Of a DNA stretch of 64,000 bases, positions 26,103 through 33,976 are shown one piece after another; position 1 is the first letter of the stretch, and every line of letters starts with the position of its first letter. The translations under genes and the position numbers were made by a program. Under the pieces are notes generated by a model, which was not told the DNA's origin, searched no databases, and saw only the letters and a program-made list of their open reading frames with translations. Source of the stretch: Oscillospiraceae bacterium (GTDB lineage Bacteria > Bacillota > Clostridia > Oscillospirales > Ruminococcaceae); NCBI GenBank assembly GCA_017466865.1, contig JAFTTI010000021.1, positions 248,001 to 312,000 of the forward strand, read 5' to 3'.

Positions 26103-26200
26103 TCAGTTCATTTTCGAACGGTTATGTTGTTTTATATATTAACAGTTCATTTCTGTACTGTCAATACTATTTTGCAAAAAACATTTCATTTTTGTACTGT
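26103..26200. promoter_or_regulatory. Three-copy operator and divergent promoters of E1
   Basis: Three palindromic sites fit ACAGT-N10-ACTGT (26103-26122, 26142-26161, 26181-26200), starting exactly 39 bases apart. The minus-strand promoter for the xis-like gene is TTGACA (26164-26159), 17 bases, TAATAT (26141-26136), so the middle site fills its spacer. The third site overlaps the -35 area of the XRE gene, whose -10 is TATACT (26207-26212). The XRE protein encoded at 26289 is the likely ligand. Confidence 0.75.
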
Positions 26201-26288
26201 TAGTGCTATACTATATGTGAATGCACGATTTACACCTATTGTTCTCGTGTAGAACCAAACAACGATTATACTTATAAGGAGCAGTTAA

Positions 26289-26930
26289 ATGGGCGAAAAT
26301 TTCACTAGCCGGGTAGGCTATCTGATTAGAAACTTTAGAATTGCATCTGATATGACACAAAAGGAATTAGCGGATAAATGCGGATTAAATGAATCTACCA
26401 TCCGTAACTACGAACTCGGAAACAGATATCCGGATGCAGCAACACTATTGAATATAGCCAACAATCTTAATGTCAGCTTTTATGCGTTATCTGATCCGGA
26501 TGTTGCAAATATATTCAGCGCACTCCATGTGCTGTTTGATATTGAGTGGGCATACGGACTCCGCCCTACTATGAAAGGCGGGGAGTTGACTTTTAAATTT
26601 GAAGAACGGCTTTCATCCACTGGTCCCCGTCCTCAGGAAGACCTTGACAACTTCCGAAAGATGGTTGAATATTGGGCACGCTTAAGAGACAAATTGGAAG
26701 ATGGCGAGATAACAGAATCGGAATACTATTTCAAAGAAGTAAGATTTCCTAAGAATCCGGTAGACACGGATAAAGAATATAAAGTTTCGCTGAATCTTGA
26801 TGAAGACGACCAGTTAATGTTTCAGAATATGAATGACGATGAAGACGCAGAAGAAACTGCAGAATTAATAAAAGACTTGTTTCCTGATTTCTCTTATGTG
26901 AAGAGAAAGCGGAAACCGAAGAAGGAATAG
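26289..26930 (+). CDS. XRE-family repressor of E1
   Basis: A 213-residue protein with an N-terminal lambda-repressor-type HTH (about residues 8-62): IASDMTQKELADKCGLNEST, then IRNYELGNRYPDAATLLNIA. The acidic C-terminal part ends with a basic tail (KRKRKPKKE). RBS AAGGAG. It corresponds in position and design to the 161-residue XRE protein of E3 (43373-43858). It probably represses the divergent xis promoter and its own promoter, and it is the first gene of a transcript that continues into the EEP and SIR2-like genes. Confidence 0.88.
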   Translation: MGENFTSRVGYLIRNFRIASDMTQKELADKCGLNESTIRNYELGNRYPDAATLLNIANNLNVSFYALSDPDVANIFSALHVLFDIEWAYGLRPTMKGGELTFKFEERLSSTGPRPQEDLDNFRKMVEYWARLRDKLEDGEITESEYYFKEVRFPKNPVDTDKEYKVSLNLDEDDQLMFQNMNDDEDAEETAELIKDLFPDFSYVKRKRKPKKE

Positions 26931-26948
26931 CTTTAAGGACACACATAT

Positions 26949-27638
26949 ATGAAAGAACTATGCATTTTGACATGGAACACACAATTGTATGAACAAGGAA
27001 ACATTATTAAAGGTCACATAAAAGAAATTGATATGTGCAATTTTGTATCAATCACAGAATTTATTAAAGAACATTTAAAAAAAGATAATTCAATCGCATT
27101 TTTACAGGAAATCCCCTACTGTTGCAATATTACTTGGAAGGAACATCCTTTATACACAAAATTTAGAGAACTTTTTTCTCAATACGAATATGACATAAAA
27201 TTCAATATAACATCTTCAAAACAAATAATGATGAGTGTAGTAATATCAAATCCAAACACTTTAATTTTAGATCCTTCCAGTTGGAATGATAATCGTACAA
27301 TTTCTGTACAATATGAAGAAATGAAAATGATGGGAATTCATGCCAAAAACGGAAAATATAATAAAAACTATTTAATCGAACTTTCCAATCACACTGCTCA
27401 TGTTATTCTAGGAGATTTTAATTCTGGCAATTATTATAAATCAGAAAATCGCTTAGTATTTAACAACCTGTTTAAACAGCACACTTGCATTTGTAACGAA
27501 AACACCACCATTTATGGTACTCCGATAGACCATATTTTTGTTGATAACAATATTCTCCCCAAATGTACAAAGCCGATTATACATAGTAAAATAAAATATT
27601 CTGATCATTTTCCTATTACCTTTAAAATATCTGTTTAA
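26949..27638 (+). CDS. Endonuclease/exonuclease/phosphatase (EEP)-fold protein (E1 slot B)
   Basis: A 229-residue protein with the DNase I/EEP landmarks in order: LTWNTQLY (about 7-14), AFLQEI (about 50-55), GIHAKNG in the middle, the catalytic VILGDFNSG (about 156-164), TPIDHIFVD and the final SDHFPITFKI. Asp, Asn and His of the metal site (GDFN, SDH) are intact, so it should be an active metal-dependent phosphodiesterase or nuclease. It is 18 bases downstream of the XRE gene and 22 upstream of the SIR2-like gene. Base composition is more AT-rich than the core genes, pointing to transfer. Confidence 0.82.
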   Translation: MKELCILTWNTQLYEQGNIIKGHIKEIDMCNFVSITEFIKEHLKKDNSIAFLQEIPYCCNITWKEHPLYTKFRELFSQYEYDIKFNITSSKQIMMSVVISNPNTLILDPSSWNDNRTISVQYEEMKMMGIHAKNGKYNKNYLIELSNHTAHVILGDFNSGNYYKSENRLVFNNLFKQHTCICNENTTIYGTPIDHIFVDNNILPKCTKPIIHSKIKYSDHFPITFKISV

Positions 27639-27660
27639 AACTTTTTAGGAGGTACTCACG

Positions 27661-28647
27661 ATGGAAAAAAATTTATTAGTAGGTAACGGAATAAATATTC
27701 AATTTGGTGGTGCTGAAATATACTCTAGCTCAGCCACGATGAGTCGAATTGTCACAAATATCAAAAACAATAAATACACTATTTTGACTGAAAATTCCCT
27801 TACACCAAAAGAACAACTTGAGATACTAAATGGACTTACAAAAATCATAAACAATATCAAATCAGGGAAATTACAAAAATACGCAGACGGCTTACTTATG
27901 TTAATAGAGTTAGATAGAATAAAAAGAACATACCCTAACACAAGCACAATCACATCCGTATTTTTGGAAGACTATTTTTTAGCAGCTGAAATCAATAATA
28001 ATATGTATAAGGATATTGATGGCGATGAATTAAGTAACTTTCATAGAAAAATTATTTTTAGATTACTTCATCAAATCATTGTAGATGGCATATACAATGA
28101 CGGTCTCATCAATGAAGTGCATAAAAATTTCTACCCAGGAATAAAAGATTACTTGAGTAGCTTTACCAATATTTTTAGCACAAATTATGACTATAATTTA
28201 GAAGCTGTACTAGAAAATCCAAAGTCAATATGTCATTTACACGGTGAATTCGGCAAACTCGCACCCGAATATGACATTCACAGTCTATATTATTCTCAAA
28301 ATAAGGAAGAATGTGATAGACTAATTAAAAATAGAGTTTCAGATATGGCGCATATTTATGGAAACACTATTATGAGTTGGTCTTGGTTAGATAAGTATGG
28401 AGAACTGATAGAACCTGATACAAAATCGAAAGAAGATCTATTCAAATCAATAAAAGGTCAACTAGAAATCGTTGGTTTAGCACCAGCAAATGATGAACAC
28501 CTATTTTTACTTATAAACCAAAATCCAAATATCAAATCAGTAACATATTATTATTTTAATGATACAGATAGACTTGAATTACCACATCACATAAAAAAGC
28601 CAATAACATTCAAACAAGTAAGTAAACTATGGGATTCTATGAAATAA
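27661..28647 (+). CDS. SIR2-like (AbiH-related) protein (E1 slot B)
   Basis: A 328-residue protein. LLVGNGINIQFGG (about 5-17) is a Rossmann-type NAD loop, IFSTNYDYNLEAVL (about 172-185) is the SIR2 Asn-Asp segment, ICHLHGEFG (about 189-197) carries the SIR2 catalytic histidine, and IVGLAPANDEH (about 270-280) resembles the second nucleotide-contact loop. SIR2-like and AbiH-like proteins of this layout often deplete NAD or abort phage infection. AGGAGGT precedes the ATG. With the EEP gene it forms a two-gene module under the element's XRE repressor. Substrate and role are inferred. Confidence 0.75.
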   Translation: MEKNLLVGNGINIQFGGAEIYSSSATMSRIVTNIKNNKYTILTENSLTPKEQLEILNGLTKIINNIKSGKLQKYADGLLMLIELDRIKRTYPNTSTITSVFLEDYFLAAEINNNMYKDIDGDELSNFHRKIIFRLLHQIIVDGIYNDGLINEVHKNFYPGIKDYLSSFTNIFSTNYDYNLEAVLENPKSICHLHGEFGKLAPEYDIHSLYYSQNKEECDRLIKNRVSDMAHIYGNTIMSWSWLDKYGELIEPDTKSKEDLFKSIKGQLEIVGLAPANDEHLFLLINQNPNIKSVTYYYFNDTDRLELPHHIKKPITFKQVSKLWDSMK

Positions 28648-28704
28648 TATTACTTTCAACTTTTGCCAAAATTATTGTCATTTGATTGTCACTACAAAAA
28701 ACAA

Positions 28705-28750
28705 GAGCCAAGAAACGCCTTAAATTCGGTATTTCTTGGCTCATTTGTAT
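28705..28750 (+). terminator. Terminator after the SIR2-like gene
   Basis: Arms GAGCCAAGAAA and TTTCTTGGCTC, followed by ATTTGTATT. It closes E1. Confidence 0.82.
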
Positions 28751-28880
28751 TACTCCCATTCGCTCCCGACAAACCTGTCTTAAACAAATCTGTATAGGAG
28801 ATTTAGCTTATAGTATTTGTATTACTTGAATTATCCATAGATTATGGACTATCAGATTTTATGTTGCCATATTGTTGCCG
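28750..28880 (+). repeat. Element end repeat R2 (E1/E2 junction)
   Basis: Core TTACTCCCATT followed by the same about 115 bases as R1 and R3. It ends with the direct repeat TTGCC-N6-TTGCC (28864-28879), which also occurs near the guaA end (44749-44764) and may be an integrase arm site. From 28881 to 29036 there is only AT-rich sequence without a gene. Confidence 0.85.
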
Positions 28881-29036
28881 ATGATTTCGGGAAACTTCTT
28901 TTCAATTGAAGTTTTTCAACTCTGTTAGTATATCACATATTTTGCATAATTTCAATAGAATTATTTCATTTTTTTCTGATTATACAAAATATTTTTTGTT
29001 TTAACCGCTTGTTTTGTTGCAATAATTGGATACATA

Positions 29037-30368
29037 TTAACAGTTACTTGGTTTCTTATTAATTACAATTACATATGCAATGTAATTAAGCATTAACGCA
29101 CCTATCCAGGCAACAACCTCTGCGTAAGCAGTTGCCACAAATCCAATTCGTGGAACACATACTACAATGACAAGCATTCTCAGTGCCATTTCAAGAAGTC
29201 CCGAACACATTGGAACAAGAGGTTTTCCCATACCTTGAACAGCACTTCGATAAACAAACAGAAAATTCAATGTAAAGAACATACCGCCACTTATTCGCAA
29301 AAATTGCACAGCTAATTCGATAGACTGCTGACCATTAAGTAATACTTTTGCAAGGGCATAAGGGAATAACACCATAATCATACCCAGCACAAGATATGAT
29401 ACTAATCCAATCATCAAACCAACATAAACACCTGATTTAATGCGGTCATATTTTTTTGCACCGTAATTCTGACTTGTAAATGCCGATACGGAAAAACTTG
29501 CTGTAACAGATGGAAGCATAAACAGATTTATATATTTGTTGCACGCTGAATATGCAGAAGTATATACAACACCAAGCTCATTTACATAGGATTGAACAAT
29601 CATACACCCAACTGCAGTAATAGAGTTCATACAAGCCATAGGAATACCGTTTTTCAATAGGCTAAGTGATAAAGGAATATTGCTTTTGAAATCCTCACGG
29701 GTAAGCTGTACGCTGTCTGTTTTTCTCAGACGGATAATACAGATAATAACAGAAACAATCTGTGCAATAATTGTAGCAATTGCCGCACCTCCTACACCCG
29801 TTTTAAGAATAAAAATGAAAAGACAATCAAGAATGATATTAAGAGCGGACGAAATTATAATTGCAATGAACGGTGTTTTACTATCTCCGAGCGCTCTTAA
29901 AATACAGGAACATAGGTTGTATGCCATTGTTGCTGTTAATCCGCCAAAGATTATGTAGCCATATATCAAGCTTTCTTCTATGATGATTTCATCGGTTTTC
30001 ATAGCAATCAGTACGCTTTTCAAAAAAATCAGACTTATTGCTGTAAGTATTACTGATAGAATTAGCGAAAGCTTAATGGATATTGCAATAGATTTTCGAA
30101 GTGCTGACATATCCTTGCTTCCGAAATTTTGTGCTATAATAACGGAAAATCCGTTTGTAATACCTTGTGCAAATCCTATTATCAACAGTGTTAAAGCTGA
30201 CATATTGCCTACTGCCGCAAGTGAATTATCACCAAGTCCTTTGCCAACAATTGCGCTATCTGCGAAGGTGTAAATTTGTTGAAGCAGATTGGTAAAAAGC
30301 ATAGGAAAAAAGAAACCGAGAAGAACTCGGCTTACCTTTCCTTCGGTCAAGTCGTTTGTTTTAGTCAT
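29037..30368 (-). CDS. MATE-family efflux transporter (E2 slot C)
   Basis: A 443-residue membrane protein with about 12 hydrophobic helices. The N-terminus LTEGKVSRVLLGFFFPMLFT and the internal repeat structure are typical for the NorM/DinF branch of MATE exporters, which use Na+ or H+ gradients to expel cationic drugs. I place the start at 30368 behind GGGAGGCGAT. It is transcribed divergently from an AraC-type regulator, which suggests inducible drug or toxin export carried as element cargo. Confidence 0.92.
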   Translation of the reverse strand: MTKTNDLTEGKVSRVLLGFFFPMLFTNLLQQIYTFADSAIVGKGLGDNSLAAVGNMSALTLLIIGFAQGITNGFSVIIAQNFGSKDMSALRKSIAISIKLSLILSVILTAISLIFLKSVLIAMKTDEIIIEESLIYGYIIFGGLTATMAYNLCSCILRALGDSKTPFIAIIISSALNIILDCLFIFILKTGVGGAAIATIIAQIVSVIICIIRLRKTDSVQLTREDFKSNIPLSLSLLKNGIPMACMNSITAVGCMIVQSYVNELGVVYTSAYSACNKYINLFMLPSVTASFSVSAFTSQNYGAKKYDRIKSGVYVGLMIGLVSYLVLGMIMVLFPYALAKVLLNGQQSIELAVQFLRISGGMFFTLNFLFVYRSAVQGMGKPLVPMCSGLLEMALRMLVIVVCVPRIGFVATAYAEVVAWIGALMLNYIAYVIVINKKPSNC

Positions 30369-30424
30369 AATATCGCCTCCCATTTAATTTTAAAGTTGGT
30401 ATAGTGCATTTTATATCAGCTTTC

Positions 30425-30453
30425 TTGTATTTGTGTCGAAAATCTGATATAAT
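30425..30453 (+). promoter_or_regulatory. Promoter for the AraC-family gene
   Basis: TTGTAT (30425-30430), 17 bases, TATAAT (30448-30453). Confidence 0.7.
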
Positions 30454-30493
30454 AGAAGCGATAGAGACTATTTTGAGAATGTGCGGTGATAAT

Positions 30494-31225
30494 ATGAAGG
30501 TAAGAAACGAACTTAATTATCAACTGTTTTTGCAGAAAACAAGTGGTATTCACAGAAAACCGATGAATGCAGAAATGGAACACTATGATGATATCTGCAA
30601 CGGAGATATAGATGCAGTAAGAGAAAATATAAACAATCTCACTGAATTCTTGTCAAGACAGCTTTCTGATAATCCTGTGCAAAATGCCAGATATCACCTT
30701 ACTATAATGGCTTCAGCAATTGCAAAGGCTTGTATTCAAAGCGGTATGGGACACGATGAAGCATATACTCTCGCAGACATATATATTCGAAAAGCGGATA
30801 AATGCCAGATTTATGAGGGGATAGTTGAATTATTGCAGGAGCTTCAGTTTGATTTTACAGAACGTATGCAGGAAATACGAAAAGAACACGTCATTTCGCT
30901 TCACGTAAGAAAATGCATTGACCATATTTATGAACATCTTGGTGATGATTTAACGGTCAATTCTCTTGCTGAATATTGCGGATTGCATCCGTCTTATTTA
31001 TCACGTCTGTTCTATTCGGAAACAGGCACTCACTTAAAAGCCTTTGTTTTGGATGCCAAAATAGATACAGCACAAAATTTGCTGAAATACTCGGATTTAT
31101 CTTATTTGGATATCTCTGTTGCTTTAGGATTTTCTTCGCAAAGTTCATTTATTTATGTGTTTAGAAAAATAACTGGTACAACACCAAAGAAATTCAGAGA
31201 GCAATATTATGTTACAGAACAGTAG
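30494..31225 (+). CDS. AraC-family transcriptional regulator (E2)
   Basis: A 243-residue regulator with two C-terminal HTHs (about 140-240): LTVNSLAEYCGLHPSYLSRL and LSYLDISVALGFSSQSSFIY, then FRKITGTTPKKFREQY, the AraC signature. The N-terminal about 130 residues lack a cupin pattern and are mostly helical. I use ATG 30494 because of GGTGAT just upstream; an ATG at 30479 is the alternative. Both lie after the promoter at 30425. It probably activates the divergent MATE gene. Confidence 0.88.
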   Translation: MKVRNELNYQLFLQKTSGIHRKPMNAEMEHYDDICNGDIDAVRENINNLTEFLSRQLSDNPVQNARYHLTIMASAIAKACIQSGMGHDEAYTLADIYIRKADKCQIYEGIVELLQELQFDFTERMQEIRKEHVISLHVRKCIDHIYEHLGDDLTVNSLAEYCGLHPSYLSRLFYSETGTHLKAFVLDAKIDTAQNLLKYSDLSYLDISVALGFSSQSSFIYVFRKITGTTPKKFREQYYVTEQ

Positions 31226-31234
31226 TTATTATGA

Positions 31235-31265
31235 AAAAGTGAGCCGTTTACAACAGCTCACTTTT
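31235..31265. terminator. Relaxase-gene terminator, E2 copy
   Basis: Arms AAAAGTGAGC and GCTCACTTTT with an 11-base loop. The same hairpin with its flank lies at 38317-38347 in E3. Here it ends both the AraC transcript and the relaxase remnant. Confidence 0.82.
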
Positions 31266-31272
31266 GATTTAT

Positions 31273-31605
31273 CTATTCAGCGTATGCTTTCTCGGCTTCA
31301 AAAACTCCTGCAATTGTGTCCTCGACCTCATCCGGCAATTCCTGACGGCCGTGTCTGATATGCTCGTGGTAGTCCTTGATAACTCTGTCCTTGCGTTTCT
31401 GCCTAGCGTCGTGTTCGGATAGAGCATTGTCGAAAAGTTTGTGATAGACCCGCACGATGTCGTCGTTAATAAGGGTGATGTTATCTTTTGTTCCGGTTGG
31501 GTCAACATTTTCACACAGAAACTCACGGTTATTGTGAGGCAGGCTGTGCTTCTTACTGATATGACCGCTGATTGTTCTTTTTTCGATAGGGATTGATCCT
31601 TTCAT
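31273..31605 (-). pseudogene. MobV-type relaxase with two internal deletions (E2)
   Basis: A 110-codon frame. The first about 92 codons match the intact relaxase (MKGSIPIEKRTISGHISKKH...HIRHGRQE), including an ATG start where E3 has GTG. The sequence then jumps to a short piece of the coiled-coil part (LPDEVEDTI) and, out of frame, to the extreme 3' end. The catalytic His region is gone. One deletion joint coincides with a TCCTGACGG sequence present at both sites in the intact gene. Confidence 0.85.
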
Positions 31606-31606
31606 A

Positions 31607-31635
31607 TTGAATTTTTGGGGTTGGTGTGGTATAAT
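31607..31635 (+). promoter_or_regulatory. Outward promoter of slot A, copy 2
   Basis: TTGAAT (31607-31612), 17 bases, TATAAT (31630-31635); same block as the other two copies. Confidence 0.8.
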
Positions 31636-31714
31636 GTGTTTAATGTTTTAGATATTATGAATTATGATGCCAACTTTAAAAAGAATAAAGTATTCTTATG
31701 AAGGAAGAAATGAT

Positions 31715-32410
31715 ATGAAAGCAGTAGTTTTTTACGGAAGTCCGAGAAAAGGCAATACATATACTGCCACCAAAATTTTTATGGACGAGATGTCTCAATG
31801 TGGCGAAGTAAGTTATTCGGAATTTTTCTTGCCGAAAGATGTTCCTGAATTTTGTCTCGGGTGTCAGTTGTGCCTTGGCAATCCGCGTGAAAAATGTCCC
31901 CACGCTTCATATATCGACCCGATATATAAGGCGATAATGGAGGCTGACGCACTTATTTTTACCACTCCGCATTACGGCGGAAGCAGTATGACAGGAAGTA
32001 TGAAAAATCTGTTAGACCATCTTGATTTTTTCACACTGACCGTATCTCCCCGAAAAGAAATGTTCGGCAAAAAGGCTTTTATACTTACGACAGGAACAGG
32101 CAGTACCTCTGCTGTTAAACAGATAGAGAAATGCTTAAAAGGCTGGGGGATAAACAGAGTATCCTCGGCAGGAATAAAGATGTTTACAAACAAGTGGGAT
32201 AAAATGCCGATAAAGAAGCAGAAAAGTCTGGAAAAAAGGCTTGTGAAAGCGGCACGAAACTTCTACTCGATGAAGAAAAAAACACCTTATGCGTCGTCTG
32301 TTTTTATGTATTATATAAACAAGTTTGTTATCAGAAAATATATGGGCGTGGGAAGTTATCCGTTTGAGTACTGGAAAGAAAACGGGTATTTTGATAAGTG
32401 TCCTTTTTAA
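31715..32410 (+). CDS. Flavodoxin-like NAD(P)H-dependent FMN reductase (E2 slot A)
   Basis: A 231-residue protein. GSPRKGNTYTA (about 8-18) is the FMN phosphate loop of the flavodoxin_2/FMN-reductase group, and TPHYGGSSMTGSMKNLLDHL the second flavin contact. A small Cys cluster (FCLGCQLCLGNPREKCPH, about 48-65) recalls iron-sulfur flavoproteins, although with fewer cysteines at standard spacing. I use ATG 31715 (RBS AAGGA); an open frame upstream has no ribosome site. It may reduce quinones or nitro-drugs. It is cargo of the promoter/tail cassette. Confidence 0.82.
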   Translation: MKAVVFYGSPRKGNTYTATKIFMDEMSQCGEVSYSEFFLPKDVPEFCLGCQLCLGNPREKCPHASYIDPIYKAIMEADALIFTTPHYGGSSMTGSMKNLLDHLDFFTLTVSPRKEMFGKKAFILTTGTGSTSAVKQIEKCLKGWGINRVSSAGIKMFTNKWDKMPIKKQKSLEKRLVKAARNFYSMKKKTPYASSVFMYYINKFVIRKYMGVGSYPFEYWKENGYFDKCPF

Positions 32411-32465
32411 ATTAATCTGCTATTTATAAAAATATATTATTTGCCAAATTCCAATTAATCTGTCC

Positions 32466-32593
32466 GAACTAACCTCGCCTTTGTTACTTTCTGCGAAAGT
32501 AACGCAAAGATACTTTTGACATACGCTTAGGCTTCTATCAAAAGTATCATTGCGCCAGACGTTCCCTCTGGACTCCCTTTTGCGTGACGGCTG
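32466..32593 (+). repeat. Slot A tail T2
   Basis: Almost identical to T3 (40129-40250). It contains foldbacks GTTACTTT/AAAGTAAC and GATACTTTTGA/TCAAAAGTATC plus CCAGA-N7-TCTGG. It links slot A to the rest of the element. The whole stretch 32411-32839 holds only this tail, a terminator and R3. Confidence 0.82.
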
Positions 32594-32633
32594 TTTAGAC
32601 GCTGCTTCCTGTTATCAAAAGACAAAAGAAAAT

Positions 32634-32672
32634 CCCGAAAACCCCTTCGCTTAGAGGTTTTCGGGACTATTT
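32634..32672. terminator. Hairpin terminator at the right end of E2
   Basis: Arms CCCGAAAACC and GGTTTTCGGG, then ACTATTTATTTTATT; the same as at 25829-25870, but here it leads straight into R3 instead of the xis-like gene. Confidence 0.8.
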
Positions 32673-32675
32673 ATT

Positions 32676-32806
32676 TTATTCCCATTCGCTCCCGACAAAC
32701 CTGTCTTAAACAAATCTGTATAGGAGATTTAGCTCATAGTATTTGTATTACTTGAATTATCCATAGATTATGGACTATCAGATTTTATGTTGCCATATTG
32801 TTGCCG
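32676..32806 (+). repeat. Element end repeat R3 (E2/E3 junction)
   Basis: Core TTATTCCCATT, then about 120 bases nearly identical to R2, including TTGCC-N6-TTGCC at 32790-32805. It marks the left end of the complete element E3. Confidence 0.85.
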
Positions 32807-32839
32807 TGAAACACAAGTTTATCGTGTTTGTATGGCAAC

Positions 32840-33976
32840 CTAATTGTTTCCGTTTTTTGCCATCTTCTCTACGACCTCTTGAAATAAGAGTTCTTCAATG
32901 ACCTGCTGAACTTTGTATTTTATAGTTCTTGCATTTTCGCCAGTAGCGGATACCAAGGGACTTACGGCGGCATACACCATTTCTGGAGTTAACTTGTCTT
33001 TGTATTCGCTTTTTCTGGCTTCGATTTCACTCTTAACTATCGCATAGATTGTATCGCAACCAAAATCATCAAAATGAATCATCTTGTCAATACGATAAAA
33101 AATGGGAAGTCCAAGCTGCTTTTTCATTTCATCCTCTGTTTGATAATTGGATGTTAGAATAATAACAATTCCAGACACATCGGCATCATACGTTGCATCT
33201 TTAAAAAGGGTGTTATCAAACAGCGTATAGAATGCGGAGAAAAAGTGTTCCGGGCATTTATCCAGCTCGTCAAAGAAAATCAAATTTGATTCACGTTCAA
33301 GTAGGTCAAAGCCAAGGCTTTTTCGATTGGGTGCATCTCCAAAAAAATACTCGGAATAATTGTTGTTTTTGAACATTGACAAGTGCTTTTCTAAGCACTT
33401 ACAACCAAAGAATTTTCGAGAAATTTCTCTTACCAATTCGGTTTTACCCAAACTACTATTACCATACAACATTATCACATATGGCTTCTCTCGTTTGACG
33501 GTTGTTAAATACCACAGACTCTTACTTATTTCTGCAATAGCATTTGCTTGTCCGAACAAATTTGAGGATATGCTTGCGATATTCTCTACAAACATTTCCG
33601 GATCACGCTTTATCCCATATTCTTCTGACTTGACATCTAATTCGATAAGTGAACGCTGATATTGATCTTCTAAGTATTCTTTGAGAACACGGGGTGGATT
33701 GTGAATATAGATTTCTGCATCCTCAGTTGTTAAGTCTTCAATTAGAGGCCCCAACCTGTCATGTGCCGCCTCAACAATTCCATGATAATTGTTATTTTTG
33801 ACAACCAATGTACTTGCATATTGATCAAAAGTGTAACGGCTTTGTTTGGCTGCATCCGAAAGCTTTACAAGCTCCAGAAAAGTATCCACCTCATCATCTT
33901 CGGAAAAATCTGGTAGAGAGGCATCGAAATAAGCCTTGGAACCAATAATTATATGATATTTTCGCTTATCCTCCAT
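32840..33976 (-). CDS. AAA+ ATPase, ClpB/ClpX-like (E3 slot C)
   Basis: A 378-residue protein. The N-terminal about 130 residues are specific and unrecognised. The AAA+ domain has Walker A GNSSLGKT (172-179), Walker B LIFFDE (232-237), a sensor-1 region IVIILTSNYQT and a C-terminal lid with ENARTIKYKV. I start at 33976 because GGAGGTG lies 5 bases upstream; an open frame continues into the preceding gene. It overlaps the upstream DUF6414-like gene by 11 bases, so both are made together. Function unknown; a two-gene defence module is plausible. Confidence 0.82.
   Translation of the reverse strand: MEDKRKYHIIIGSKAYFDASLPDFSEDDEVDTFLELVKLSDAAKQSRYTFDQYASTLVVKNNNYHGIVEAAHDRLGPLIEDLTTEDAEIYIHNPPRVLKEYLEDQYQRSLIELDVKSEEYGIKRDPEMFVENIASISSNLFGQANAIAEISKSLWYLTTVKREKPYVIMLYGNSSLGKTELVREISRKFFGCKCLEKHLSMFKNNNYSEYFFGDAPNRKSLGFDLLERESNLIFFDELDKCPEHFFSAFYTLFDNTLFKDATYDADVSGIVIILTSNYQTEDEMKKQLGLPIFYRIDKMIHFDDFGCDTIYAIVKSEIEARKSEYKDKLTPEMVYAAVSPLVSATGENARTIKYKVQQVIEELLFQEVVEKMAKNGNN

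Noticed and set aside
25157..32806. CRISPR array or insertion sequences
   Set aside because: The three R copies are far apart with large genes between them, not short regularly spaced repeats, and no transposase gene or terminal inverted repeats are present.
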